Position numbers and translations under genes: made by a program. Of a stretch of 11,544 nucleotides of DNA, positions 1-6,338 are shown in pieces (the first letter of the stretch is position 1; each line of letters opens with the position of its first letter). The notes beneath the pieces were generated by a model. The model was not told where the DNA came from. It ran no database searches and saw only the letters and a program-made list of their open reading frames with translations. Source of the stretch: a bacterium (GTDB taxonomy: Bacteria > Verrucomicrobiota > Verrucomicrobiia > Methylacidiphilales > Verrucolacustridaceae). The DNA lies in assembly GCA_009921985.1 (NCBI GenBank), contig RFWS01000027.1:1-11544 (forward strand). The letters run 5' to 3'.

Positions 1-216
1 ATCCATCGACTCCACCCCATCCAAATCCACCACCAGTCTTTCCGGTTTCTGTTGAATCACATTGCGCAACACGCTGCGCAACGCCGGAGAGCTTTGCAGG
101 TTTAATCCACCCTCAACCCTCACGTAGTGAATGTTTTGTTTGTCCGGGAGAATGGAACTAAGGGCCTGTCGTTCTCTCCGGACCTGATCCACTTTTTGCT
201 CCCAGGTGATTTTCAT
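1..216 (-). CDS. STAS-domain protein, N-terminal part (C-terminus beyond window)
   Basis: The gene begins with ATG at 214-216 on the minus strand and runs off the left edge in frame, giving 72 residues. I translated it by hand. The segment from about residue 33 reads as a STAS fold: a strand (IHYVRVEGGLN), a helix (SSPALRSVLRNVIQQ) and the strand RLVVDLDGVESMD. The last strand leads straight to where STAS domains carry their regulatory Ser or Asp, just outside the window. STAS domains occur in anti-sigma-factor antagonists (SpoIIAA type), in MlaB, and fused to the N-terminus of MlaE-type ABC permeases that move lipids across the envelope. The 30-residue N-terminal extension would fit a permease fusion, but this cannot be decided here. 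Nothing resembling a strong ribosome-binding site precedes the ATG. It lies 132 bases downstream of the rmlD-like gene on the same strand. Confidence 0.7.
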   Translation of the reverse strand, partial: MKITWEQKVDQVRRERQALSSILPDKQNIHYVRVEGGLNLQSSPALRSVLRNVIQQKPERLVVDLDGVESMD

Positions 217-348
217 CGGATTTCCGAAGGATAAGAACAAGCATCCACGAGAAATCCCCAAAGCACAAGACCCCGTGCCCGAAATGTGATGTCCGGTTGC
301 CGCGAGGGATCAAAGGCCTTTTTGGCACCCCCCGCGGTCTGGATGGGT
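217..348. other. Intergenic region between rmlD-like gene and STAS gene
   Basis: These 132 bases contain no convincing open reading frame. The notable content is an imperfect inverted repeat at about 300-337, listed separately. The rest should include the leader of the STAS gene, if that gene has its own promoter. I could not identify a convincing -35/-10 pair. Confidence 0.5.
300..337. repeat. Imperfect inverted repeat after rmlD-like gene
   Basis: A five-base outer stem (CCGCG at 300-304 with CGCGG at 333-337) continues after a mismatch with three more G-C pairs (306-308 with 329-331). It encloses the ten-base palindrome AAAGGCCTTT at 312-321. It lies within 50 bases of both possible ends of the rmlD-like gene, so it could form a transcript-end hairpin. 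No T-run follows the stem on either strand, so it is not a textbook intrinsic terminator. It may be an mRNA-stabilising structure or chance in a GC-rich region. Confidence 0.35.
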
Positions 349-1204
349 TTAGAGGTAGCCGGTTTCAGCCAAGTACTCCCCCAGCCCCTCCTCCCATTTC
401 GAAATCTTTCGCCCCAAAAACTTCTCCGTCGCCGAAATATCCAACGGAGAATACGCCGGCCTCGGCACCTTCAATCCGGCAATTTTTTCCTGCGGCAGTT
501 CCCGGATTTCCCGACAGGCCACTTTCCCTCATCTCCGAGGCCTTCTGCGCAAACGCTTTCCATGTGGTGATTCCTGCCTGTACCCCGTGGTAAATGCCTT
601 CGGCTTTTTTCTCTGCGAGATCCAAAATGATCCGTGCCGCTTCGCCGGCGTAGGTGCATGAACCCGTCCTACCCCCCGCCAACTCCACCACCTCCTTCTC
701 CGCCAAAATCCCGGGCAACTTGCTCATGAACGTCTTTCCTCCATGGCCGTAGACCCACGCCAGCCTGACCACGAGTGCGTGGGGATTGGCCCGAAGAACC
801 TTTTTCTCCCCTTCGGCCTTGTCTTTTCCATAGCGCGAAAGGGGCGAGGGCGGATCGGTTGGCAGGTAGGCGGAGGTTTTCTTCCCATCAAAAATGTAGT
901 CGGTTCCCAGGTGCACAAAACGCACTCCCGCCCGGCCACACTCCTTCGCCCACTCCTCCGGCGCCTCGCAGTTCACCCTGCGGCTGAGGGCCGGGTTTTC
1001 CTCGCAGATTTCCAGACTGGTCACGGAGGCCGCATTGATCACCAGACCGGGTTTCACCTTGGCCAAGGTCTCCCGCGTCACATCCGGCTGGGCGATATCC
1101 AACTCCTGCCGCGTGTAGGACGCCACCTCCATCCCCCTCCGCTTCGCCTCTCGCACAAGATACCTCCCCGTCAACCCGCCGGCTCCCAGGATCAAAACCT
1201 TCAT
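349..1204 (-). CDS. rmlD: dTDP-4-dehydrorhamnose reductase-like (RmlD family), frameshifted near the C-terminus
   Basis: RmlD-type reductases use NAD(P)H to reduce dTDP-4-dehydro-L-rhamnose in the last step of dTDP-L-rhamnose synthesis. The N-terminus shows the nucleotide-binding GAGGLTG (residues 7-13). LGTDYIFDG (99-107) matches the conserved [ST]TDYVFDG motif, and Y125xxxK129 is the SDR catalytic pair. The ATG at 1204 is supported by an in-frame stop just upstream. Without correction the reading frame ends at 365 with a Gly-rich tail unlike the family. After residue 227 the family-like sequence continues in another frame: VACREIRELPQEKIAG, then RPAYSPLDIS, then KWEEGLGEYL, ending at TAA 349-351. 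One extra base in the GGGAAA run (523-528 on the plus strand) explains this, and correction gives about 284 residues, a normal RmlD length. It may be a sequencing error or a real inactivating mutation. No rmlA, rmlB or rmlC is in view, so the exact sugar substrate is inferred only from family membership. Confidence 0.82.
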
Positions 1205-1370
1205 GAATAAAGATTAAAACAAGGTTGCACGTCCTCCGACCGAAATTTTCATGATCCCTCTCCCCATCCAAACCGAAGCAACCTGATCCCTCAACCCAGT
1301 ATTGTCCCCCCCCTCGACCGCACTCCGGGTCGCATCTTGGATTCGGCGGAAAAACTTCAAAAACCCGGAC
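1205..1370. other. Intergenic region between glcF and rmlD-like gene
   Basis: These 166 bases are the longest non-coding stretch in the window. A five-base-pair stem (CGACC at 1315-1319 with GGTCG at 1328-1332, eight-base loop) lies about 40 bases after the glcF stop. It has no T-run, so it is at best a weak terminator candidate. The 18 bases before the rmlD-like ATG are AT-rich (TTTTAATCTTTATT on the minus strand) and hold no Shine-Dalgarno sequence. The nearest GGAGGA is over 20 bases upstream of the ATG. I see no credible small gene; short frames here only extend the antisense or shifted frames of the neighbours. Confidence 0.4.
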
Positions 1371-2669
1371 TTAATCTTTTTCCAGGCGGTACGCCCGGGC
1401 CAAAAGGCTGACGGGCTGGTCCACGCGGACATCGGCCTGCCGTCGGGCCAGGCCGATGGAAATCTGCAAATGACAACCAGGATTGGAAGTGGCCACCACG
1501 CGGGCCTGGGTGGAAAAGATGTGCCCCACTTTTCTTTTCTGTAGTGCCATCGCGGTTTCCGGTTGCGTCAGGTTATACACGCCGGCGCTTCCGCAGCACC
1601 ACGTCGATTCCGGCAACTCCACCAACTCCAGCCCGGGAATCGAGCGGAGAATTTCCCGGGGTTGCCGGGTGATCTTTTGACCATGACAAAGGTGGCACGC
1701 CTCGTGATACGTGACCCTCTCCCGGATCACGCCTTTCGGCGTCCGGAATCCGATCTCGACCAGCCACTCTTGGATATCCTTCACCTTTCGGTCCCACTCC
1801 CGCGCCCGGTTGGCGTAAACCGGATCGCCATCGAGCAGGCGACCGTAATTTTTTAGGTGGGAACCACAACCGGCGGCGTTCGTGACGATGGCATCGAACG
1901 AGGCCGGGTTAAAGAGATCGATCATTCTCCTCGCCATCCCGGCCGCCGTTTCTGGATCCCCGTTGTGGGCATGCAGGGATCCGCAACAGGGCTGGACCGG
2001 CGGGGTGACCACCTCACAACCGTTGGCCAACAGCACATCGGCCGTATCCCGGTTAATATCGGCGAAAACCAGATCCTGGACACAACCCGTGAGCAGGCCC
2101 ACCCGATACCGTCGTTTTTCCTTGGGATTTTCCACGGGCGCAATGAGTTGATGGGAAAATTTCGCCAGAATGATCGGGGTCAACGCCTCCAACTCTCGCA
2201 AACGGTTGGGCAACAGCCGCGGGAGCCCCAGAACCCGGGCCAGCTTCTGCAATCCGCTGGCTTGATAGAGCCAGAGCAGTCTTCCCGCCATCCGCAGGCA
2301 TCGCGGATGGGTGAAGAGGAATTTCAAGGTCAACCCCCGTACGATGCGGCGGAGCGGATGGTCCAGAACTCCCGCCCGTTCCCCGTCTGCACGGGCGGTT
2401 TCGAAAAGATGGGCGTAGTCCACGCCCGCGGGGCAGGCGGTTTCGCAGGCCAGACATCCGAGGCAGTAGGACATTTCCTCCCCGAAACCCCGGGTCGGCG
2501 CAAGTCGACCGTCGGCAATCGCCCTCATGAGGGAAATCCGCCCGCGAGGACTGTGTTGCTCGTTCTTGGTGGCGTCATAGGTGGGACAGGTCGGCAGGCA
2601 GAGACCGCAATGCATGCACTGCTGAAGGATCGAGTAATCAAGCGAGGCGAGCGTCTCCCCGGAACTCAT
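1371..2669 (-). CDS. glcF: GlcF: iron-sulfur subunit of glycolate (or D-lactate) oxidase
   Basis: This 432-residue protein would pass electrons from the FAD subunit GlcD to the respiratory chain at the inner face of the cytoplasmic membrane. Two [4Fe-4S] ferredoxin-type motifs open the protein: C18xxC21xxC24xxxC28P and C69xxC72xxC75xxxC79P. Two CCG domains follow. The first has TGCVQDLVF near residue 196 and CCG at 228-230. The second has EACHLCHGQ near 325 and CCG at 358-360. Domain order and length fit the GlcF family closely. The ATG overlaps the glcD stop as ATGA (2666-2669) with no ribosome-binding site of its own, so it is very likely translated by coupling from glcD. Related two-subunit enzymes oxidise D-lactate, and the sequence cannot separate the substrates. 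I am confident of the family and moderately confident of glycolate. Confidence 0.93.
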   Translation of the reverse strand: MSSGETLASLDYSILQQCMHCGLCLPTCPTYDATKNEQHSPRGRISLMRAIADGRLAPTRGFGEEMSYCLGCLACETACPAGVDYAHLFETARADGERAGVLDHPLRRIVRGLTLKFLFTHPRCLRMAGRLLWLYQASGLQKLARVLGLPRLLPNRLRELEALTPIILAKFSHQLIAPVENPKEKRRYRVGLLTGCVQDLVFADINRDTADVLLANGCEVVTPPVQPCCGSLHAHNGDPETAAGMARRMIDLFNPASFDAIVTNAAGCGSHLKNYGRLLDGDPVYANRAREWDRKVKDIQEWLVEIGFRTPKGVIRERVTYHEACHLCHGQKITRQPREILRSIPGLELVELPESTWCCGSAGVYNLTQPETAMALQKRKVGHIFSTQARVVATSNPGCHLQISIGLARRQADVRVDQPVSLLARAYRLEKD

Positions 2670-4057
2670 GAGGAGAGATCGAAAATTTTGCCGGGATTCA
2701 GCAGGCCGTGGGGGTCCAAGGCCAGCTTGATCCGCCGCATGATCGCCACGTTTTCCCGACCGACCGCCCCCTCGAGAAATTTCTTTTTGGCCAACCCCAC
2801 CCCGTGCTCGCCGGTGATGGTTCCGCCCAACTCCACCGCCCGATGAAAGATCTCCTGCATGGCTGCCTCCACCCGGTGCATTTCGTCCCGATTTTTTTCA
2901 TCCGTGAGAAAAGTTGGATGAAGATTGCCATCCCCCATGTGACCAAACGTGCCGATCTTGAGCCGGTGCTTTTTCCCCACCTCCTGGATGAATCCAATCA
3001 TCTCGGGCAGGCAATTCCGGGGCACGGTGGCGTCTTCCAGGATCGTGGTGGGGGCGACCCGCGCAAGGGCGGAAAAGGCGCTGCGGCGGGCCGTCGCCAG
3101 GGAGGCCGCCTCCGCCGCATGGGCCGCGGTTTTCAGCGAACGGGCTCCGTTTTCCCGGGCGATTTTCTCCATGGCGGCGGCTTCCATCTCCACCGCCGCC
3201 GGATGCCCGTCCGTCTCCATGAGGAGAATAGCCTCCGCATCCCGCGGCAATCCAATCTTCGCGTAATCCTCGACGCATCGGATCGTCACCCGATCCAAAA
3301 ATTCCAAAGTGCAGGGAATGATCTTGGCGGCGATGATGGCGGAGACGGTGTGTGCTGCCTTCTCCATGTCGTCATACACCGCCAACATCGTCTTGCGGGC
3401 TGCGGGTGGGGGAATCAGTTTCAGCAGCACCTGGGTGATCACTCCCAGTGTTCCCTCCGAACCGATGAAAAGATCCCGCAGGGTGTAGCCGGCCACATCC
3501 TTGACGCATTTGTTGCCCGTCCAGATCACTTCGCCGCCGGAGAGAACCACCTCGAGGCCCATGACATAATCCCGCGTCACCCCGTATTTCAGGCCCCGCA
3601 GACCGCCGGAATTTTCCGCCACGTTACCGCCGATGGTGGAGATTTTCATCGAGCCGGGGTCGGGCGGATAAAAAAGCCCCGCCTTTTCCGCGGCCCCGCT
3701 GATGGTGGCGGTGAGGGCCCCGCTCTCCGCCCGCAGGGTGAGGTTGGCGGCATCGACCTCCAGAATTTTGTCCATCTTGGAAAGACAAAGAACGATGCCT
3801 CCCGGCACCGGCACGCTTCCCCCGCTCAAGCCCGTGCCCGATCCCCGCGTGACCACCGGAACCTTGTTTAGAGCGGACCAACGCAGAACCGAGACAACCT
3901 CCTGGGTGGACTTGGCAAAAACCACCGCCGCGGGCAATTGCTGCAGGACCGCGGTACCGTCAAAGGAATAGGGAATCAGTTCTTCCGGTTGGTCGCGTAC
4001 CTCGAGGCCGGCACAACCCGCCCGCAAGGCGGCGGTTAGATTGCCCGGAAAAGCCAT
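2666..4057 (-). CDS. glcD: GlcD: FAD-linked subunit of glycolate (or D-lactate) oxidase
   Basis: This 463-residue flavoprotein oxidises a 2-hydroxy acid, most likely glycolate to glyoxylate or D-lactate to pyruvate. The PCMH-type FAD-binding domain holds RGSGTGLSGG (residues 71-80), PPDPGS (131-136) and GGNVAENSGG (143-152), the usual FAD pyrophosphate-binding segments. The C-terminal FAD-oxidase domain ends with HMGDGNLHP (373-381), GEHGVGLAKK (from 416) and DPHGLLNPGKIF, all hallmarks of the GlcD/D-lactate dehydrogenase family. The length matches family members of about 460-500 residues. The ATG at 4057 lacks a clear Shine-Dalgarno sequence. It follows the cNMP-FHA gene by 46 bases on the same strand and overlaps glcF by four bases. 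No glcE, the third subunit of the enterobacterial enzyme, is present, and no glyoxylate-handling gene or regulator is adjacent. Confidence 0.94.
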   Translation of the reverse strand: MAFPGNLTAALRAGCAGLEVRDQPEELIPYSFDGTAVLQQLPAAVVFAKSTQEVVSVLRWSALNKVPVVTRGSGTGLSGGSVPVPGGIVLCLSKMDKILEVDAANLTLRAESGALTATISGAAEKAGLFYPPDPGSMKISTIGGNVAENSGGLRGLKYGVTRDYVMGLEVVLSGGEVIWTGNKCVKDVAGYTLRDLFIGSEGTLGVITQVLLKLIPPPAARKTMLAVYDDMEKAAHTVSAIIAAKIIPCTLEFLDRVTIRCVEDYAKIGLPRDAEAILLMETDGHPAAVEMEAAAMEKIARENGARSLKTAAHAAEAASLATARRSAFSALARVAPTTILEDATVPRNCLPEMIGFIQEVGKKHRLKIGTFGHMGDGNLHPTFLTDEKNRDEMHRVEAAMQEIFHRAVELGGTITGEHGVGLAKKKFLEGAVGRENVAIMRRIKLALDPHGLLNPGKIFDLSS

Positions 4058-4103
4058 CCGATAAGTATGGGGAAGGCGACCCTTCGCCCCAAGTGCGGAG
4101 AAG

Positions 4104-5048
4104 TCAGCTCAGCGTGACCTTGAACTTGAAGGGGCTGTCGTCGGCCCCGAGCAAAATCTCGTTATCCCCGCCTCGAAGATCACAGGTCAGGGTGTCTTCG
4201 GCCAGTCCGATCGGCTTGTCGTTCACCACCGTTCCCACCGTGCTCCCGCGGTCGCGCACGAAGAAATGATCCCCCTCCCGCTCAATCGAACAGTGGTTGC
4301 GGGAGATCTGGTAAGGCTTGTCATCGGCGACCGCCAGGTCGTTGGCGGCAAAGACCGTCGCCCCCTTTCCCTGCACTTCGTGTTTTCGACCAATTCGGAA
4401 AGGAAACTTGGCAATGGTGACGACGGGTTCCGGCAAACGGGCCCGGGCATGTTCGGTCAGGGCCTGGAGCACCACCGACTGATATCCCCCAGGAGGTGGG
4501 GGCGGCGGGGCAGGTTTCGCCGGGGCCGAAGGAGCTCCGGGAGCGGGCGCCACCGCAGGTACCACCGTCCGCGTCAATTCCAACGAGGGGGGTGGAGCGA
4601 TCGGGGCAAGCACCGGGGCCACCACCCGGGCCAGCGGAGCGGCAACGGGTGCCGGAGCCCCCGCCACCAAGGCCTGCTCGGCCTTGGCCCGCAGTCTCAT
4701 TTCCAGACGAAGACGATCATTGGCCGTCCGCAACCTCTCAAAGAAAGAGGCCATGTACGGAATCAGAACCTCGGGACGCGACAGAACCAGATCATTGAAA
4801 TTTTCCGGAGTCAGCACCTCACATTCCGTGACTTCGAGGGCTTGGGCGGAGGCGGAGCGGGGCCGCTCATCCACCATCGCCATTTCACCAAAAATGTCCC
4901 CCTCCCCCAACTGCGCCAGGATCACCGGCTTTCCGTCCGCGATGATACTGATCTCCACCCGTCCACGCAGAATCCGGAACGCCTCCTGGCTGGTGTCGCC
5001 CTCACGGAAAACGACCTGCCCCGGTTGAAACACGGCGTGATTGGACAT
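4104..5048 (-). CDS. Cyclic-nucleotide-binding domain fused to FHA domain
   Basis: This 314-residue cytoplasmic protein has three parts. Residues about 5-115 form a CRP-type cyclic-nucleotide-binding domain with the phosphate-binding cassette FGEMAMVDERPRSASA (53-68). Its Glu55 and Arg64 occupy the positions that contact the ribose and cyclic phosphate in CRP and PKA, so ligand binding is plausible. Residues about 128-188 are a Pro/Ala-rich linker ending in six prolines. Residues about 205-314 form an FHA domain with FRIGRK (217-222), ISRNHCSIE (248-256) and DRGSTVGTVVN (266-276). These are the Gly-Arg, Ser-x-x-His and G(S/T)-x-x-GT-x-x-N elements that read phosphothreonine. There is no helix-turn-helix, so it should not be a transcription factor. 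It probably links a cyclic-nucleotide signal to a phosphorylated partner. It precedes glcD by 46 bases on the same strand, and no Ser/Thr kinase is in view. Domain calls are firm; the role is inferred. Confidence 0.88.
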   Translation of the reverse strand: MSNHAVFQPGQVVFREGDTSQEAFRILRGRVEISIIADGKPVILAQLGEGDIFGEMAMVDERPRSASAQALEVTECEVLTPENFNDLVLSRPEVLIPYMASFFERLRTANDRLRLEMRLRAKAEQALVAGAPAPVAAPLARVVAPVLAPIAPPPSLELTRTVVPAVAPAPGAPSAPAKPAPPPPPPGGYQSVVLQALTEHARARLPEPVVTIAKFPFRIGRKHEVQGKGATVFAANDLAVADDKPYQISRNHCSIEREGDHFFVRDRGSTVGTVVNDKPIGLAEDTLTCDLRGGDNEILLGADDSPFKFKVTLS

Positions 5049-5105
5049 GATGAGTCAAGATGGGCGACCGTGCTCCTGCGGGCAAGCTTGGCTCAGCTTT
5101 GGTCG

Positions 5106-5132
5106 TTGAGCGAAATCCCCCGCTCTTTTAAT
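5106..5132 (+). promoter_or_regulatory. Possible promoter of the TlpA-like lipoprotein gene
   Basis: In the 96-base gap between the divergent cNMP-FHA gene and the lipoprotein gene, TTGAGC (5106-5111) resembles a -35 box. TTTAAT (5127-5132) resembles a -10 box. The spacing of 15 bases is shorter than ideal, and only 12 bases separate the -10 from the ATG at 5145, leaving a very short leader. AAGAAG just before the ATG is a weak ribosome-binding site. I saw no clear promoter for the opposite gene. Confidence 0.2.
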
Positions 5133-5144
5133 CCTAAAGAAGTC

Positions 5145-5636
5145 ATGGACCGATTCTTCCGATTCGCCGGGATGGCCGCTCTCAGTCTTTTTCTGGCTTC
5201 CTGCGCACCTACCCGGCAACCCTTTCGCCTGCCGGAGGGATTCGCCTTCAAGGATTTCGTCACCGGGCAACCGTTGGATCAGAATTCGATGCGCGGAAAA
5301 CTTCTGCTGGTGAACTTCTGGGCTGCCTGGAGTCCGGCCAGCATCAAGGAACTGCCCGAGCTAGCCGCCCTGGATAAGGAGTTCGGCCCCAAGGGTCTCG
5401 TCATGGTGGGCGTGTGTCTGGATGACGCCCAAGCCTCCGAGCTGTTGGTCTTCGCCGAACGCCAAGGGATTCGATATCCACTGGTCTGGCCGGGGGAGAG
5501 GCTTCTTGATGTCATTTCCCCGCTGGAGACCATCCCCTACACCGTGTTGATCGACAACGATGGAAAAATCCTCGCCCGGTTTCGCGGCCCTTTTAAACCC
5601 CGCGACGTACGCGAGGCGGTGGAAAAAAACCTTTAA
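5145..5636 (+). CDS. TlpA/thioredoxin-fold lipoprotein lacking both active-site cysteines
   Basis: This 163-residue protein starts at the ATG at 5145, chosen because it opens a clear lipoprotein signal peptide. The signal is MDRFFR, a hydrophobic core, and the lipobox L17-A18-S19-C20, which should be cleaved and lipidated at Cys20. The mature part has the TlpA/AhpC-TSA layout. It shows GKLLLVNFWAAWSPASIKEL (51-70), then a strand LVMVGVCLDD, and the cis-proline strand ETIPYTVLID with Pro131. In redox-active TlpA proteins the first segment reads FWATWCPPC. Here CPPC is replaced by S63-P-A-S66, so neither catalytic cysteine is present. Only Cys91 remains in the mature chain besides the lipidated residue. 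It is therefore unlikely to be a thiol-disulfide oxidoreductase and may be a structural, binding or chaperone-like protein in the envelope. The frame is open far upstream, but that part is antisense to the cNMP-FHA gene. Confidence 0.87.
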   Translation: MDRFFRFAGMAALSLFLASCAPTRQPFRLPEGFAFKDFVTGQPLDQNSMRGKLLLVNFWAAWSPASIKELPELAALDKEFGPKGLVMVGVCLDDAQASELLVFAERQGIRYPLVWPGERLLDVISPLETIPYTVLIDNDGKILARFRGPFKPRDVREAVEKNL

Positions 5637-6217
5637 ACTCCTGTCTCGGTCACCAGCTCCTCGCACCAGGGCAAAACGGTCTCCATCGGAAGACCGATGA
5701 CGTTGCTGCGGGATCCCTCCACCCGCTCCACCAACCGGTCACCTCCATCCTGCAACGCATAAGCCCCCGCCTTGTCCAAAACATCAACTTCTTTGACATA
5801 CGCCTCCACTTCGCGGGCTTCCAGGGCCCGGAATTTCACCCGGGTGCGCACCACGCTTTCCCGGATCTTTTTCCCATCCGGCAAAACCAACACCACGGCC
5901 GTGACCACCTCGTGAGTCCGCCCGCTCAACCAGCCCAGCATGGTCATGGCCACCGTTTCATCGGCCGGTTTCCCCATCACCTTTCCCTCACAAACGACAA
6001 TCGTATCGGCCGCCAGCACCGGTTGGCCCGGGTGCCGCTCCGCCACCGCCCGGGCTTTCCGCCGCGCGTTGCCACGGGCCAGTTCCCCCGGCTGAATTTC
6101 AGGAAACTCCTCCGCCGACCACTCCTCCACCTGCGGCGGTTCAACCCGGAAGGTGATGCCGGATTCCCGCAAAAGATCCGCGCGGCGCGGGGAGGTGGAG
6201 GCGAGGATCAGTCGCAC
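5633..6217 (-). CDS. maf: Maf nucleotide pyrophosphatase, dTTP/UTP (YhdE-like) type
   Basis: Maf proteins hydrolyse non-canonical or excess nucleoside triphosphates to monophosphates, limiting incorporation of damaged nucleotides, and some affect septum formation. This 194-residue protein has the signature LILASTSPRRADLL at the N-terminus and GNARRKA near residue 49. AADTIVV with the probable catalytic Asp71, GKP (82-84), DKAGAYALQDGG and VEGSRSNVIGLPME complete the family pattern. The AADTIVV and KAGAYALQ segments resemble the dTTP/UTP pyrophosphatase branch rather than the m7GTP branch (YceF). The start is GTG at 6217, preceded by GGGCAGGG, and places the conserved LILAS strand at the very N-terminus as expected. 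The gene is convergent with the TlpA-like gene; the two overlap by four bases and share a TTTAAA that supplies both TAA stops. It is divergent from dnaB. Confidence 0.93.
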   Translation of the reverse strand: MRLILASTSPRRADLLRESGITFRVEPPQVEEWSAEEFPEIQPGELARGNARRKARAVAERHPGQPVLAADTIVVCEGKVMGKPADETVAMTMLGWLSGRTHEVVTAVVLVLPDGKKIRESVVRTRVKFRALEAREVEAYVKEVDVLDKAGAYALQDGGDRLVERVEGSRSNVIGLPMETVLPWCEELVTETGV

Positions 6218-6338
6218 CGCGCTACCCTGCCCTGCTCGGGGAGGGGAGGCACGCCCGGAGTGTGGAAGTTATTCCTCCTTATCCTCCTTTTTCCCAAAGT
6301 CTCCCCCAACAACTTTAAGCCCTTGGTTGAGTCCCCCC
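6218..6338. promoter_or_regulatory. Divergent intergenic region between maf and dnaB
   Basis: These 121 bases should hold the promoters of both maf and dnaB because the genes point away from each other. A polypyrimidine tract with two 9-base near-repeats (TCCTCCTTA at 6273-6281, TCCTCCTTT at 6282-6290) is the most distinctive element. Read on the minus strand it gives two tandem AAGGAGG-like sequences, but no start codon follows at ribosome-binding distance. I could not identify convincing -35/-10 boxes in either direction. The last 12 bases before the dnaB ATG contain no Shine-Dalgarno sequence. Confidence 0.35.

Noticed and set aside
300..337. Intrinsic terminator for the rmlD-like gene
   Set aside because: The inverted repeat is real but has mismatches and no following T-run on either strand, so it is listed only as an inverted repeat.
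471..659. Separate 62-codon minus-strand frame inside the rmlD-like gene
   Set aside because: It is the third frame of that gene and shows no family similarity. The real C-terminal continuation is in the other alternative frame, ending at 349.
1857..3871. Long plus-strand open frames (1857-2846 and 2708-3871) opposite glcF and glcD
   Set aside because: They lie entirely antisense to two strongly recognised genes, contain no domain motif, and are rich in Arg, Gly, Pro and His as expected for GC-rich shadow frames.
4266..5144. Upstream extension of the TlpA-like gene frame
   Set aside because: The frame is open by chance antisense to the cNMP-FHA gene. The lipoprotein signal peptide starting at 5145 marks the real N-terminus.
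6153..6338. Upstream start for dnaB at 6153
   Set aside because: The extra sequence runs antisense through the start of maf and its promoter region and bears no DnaB similarity; ATG 6339 gives a normal length.
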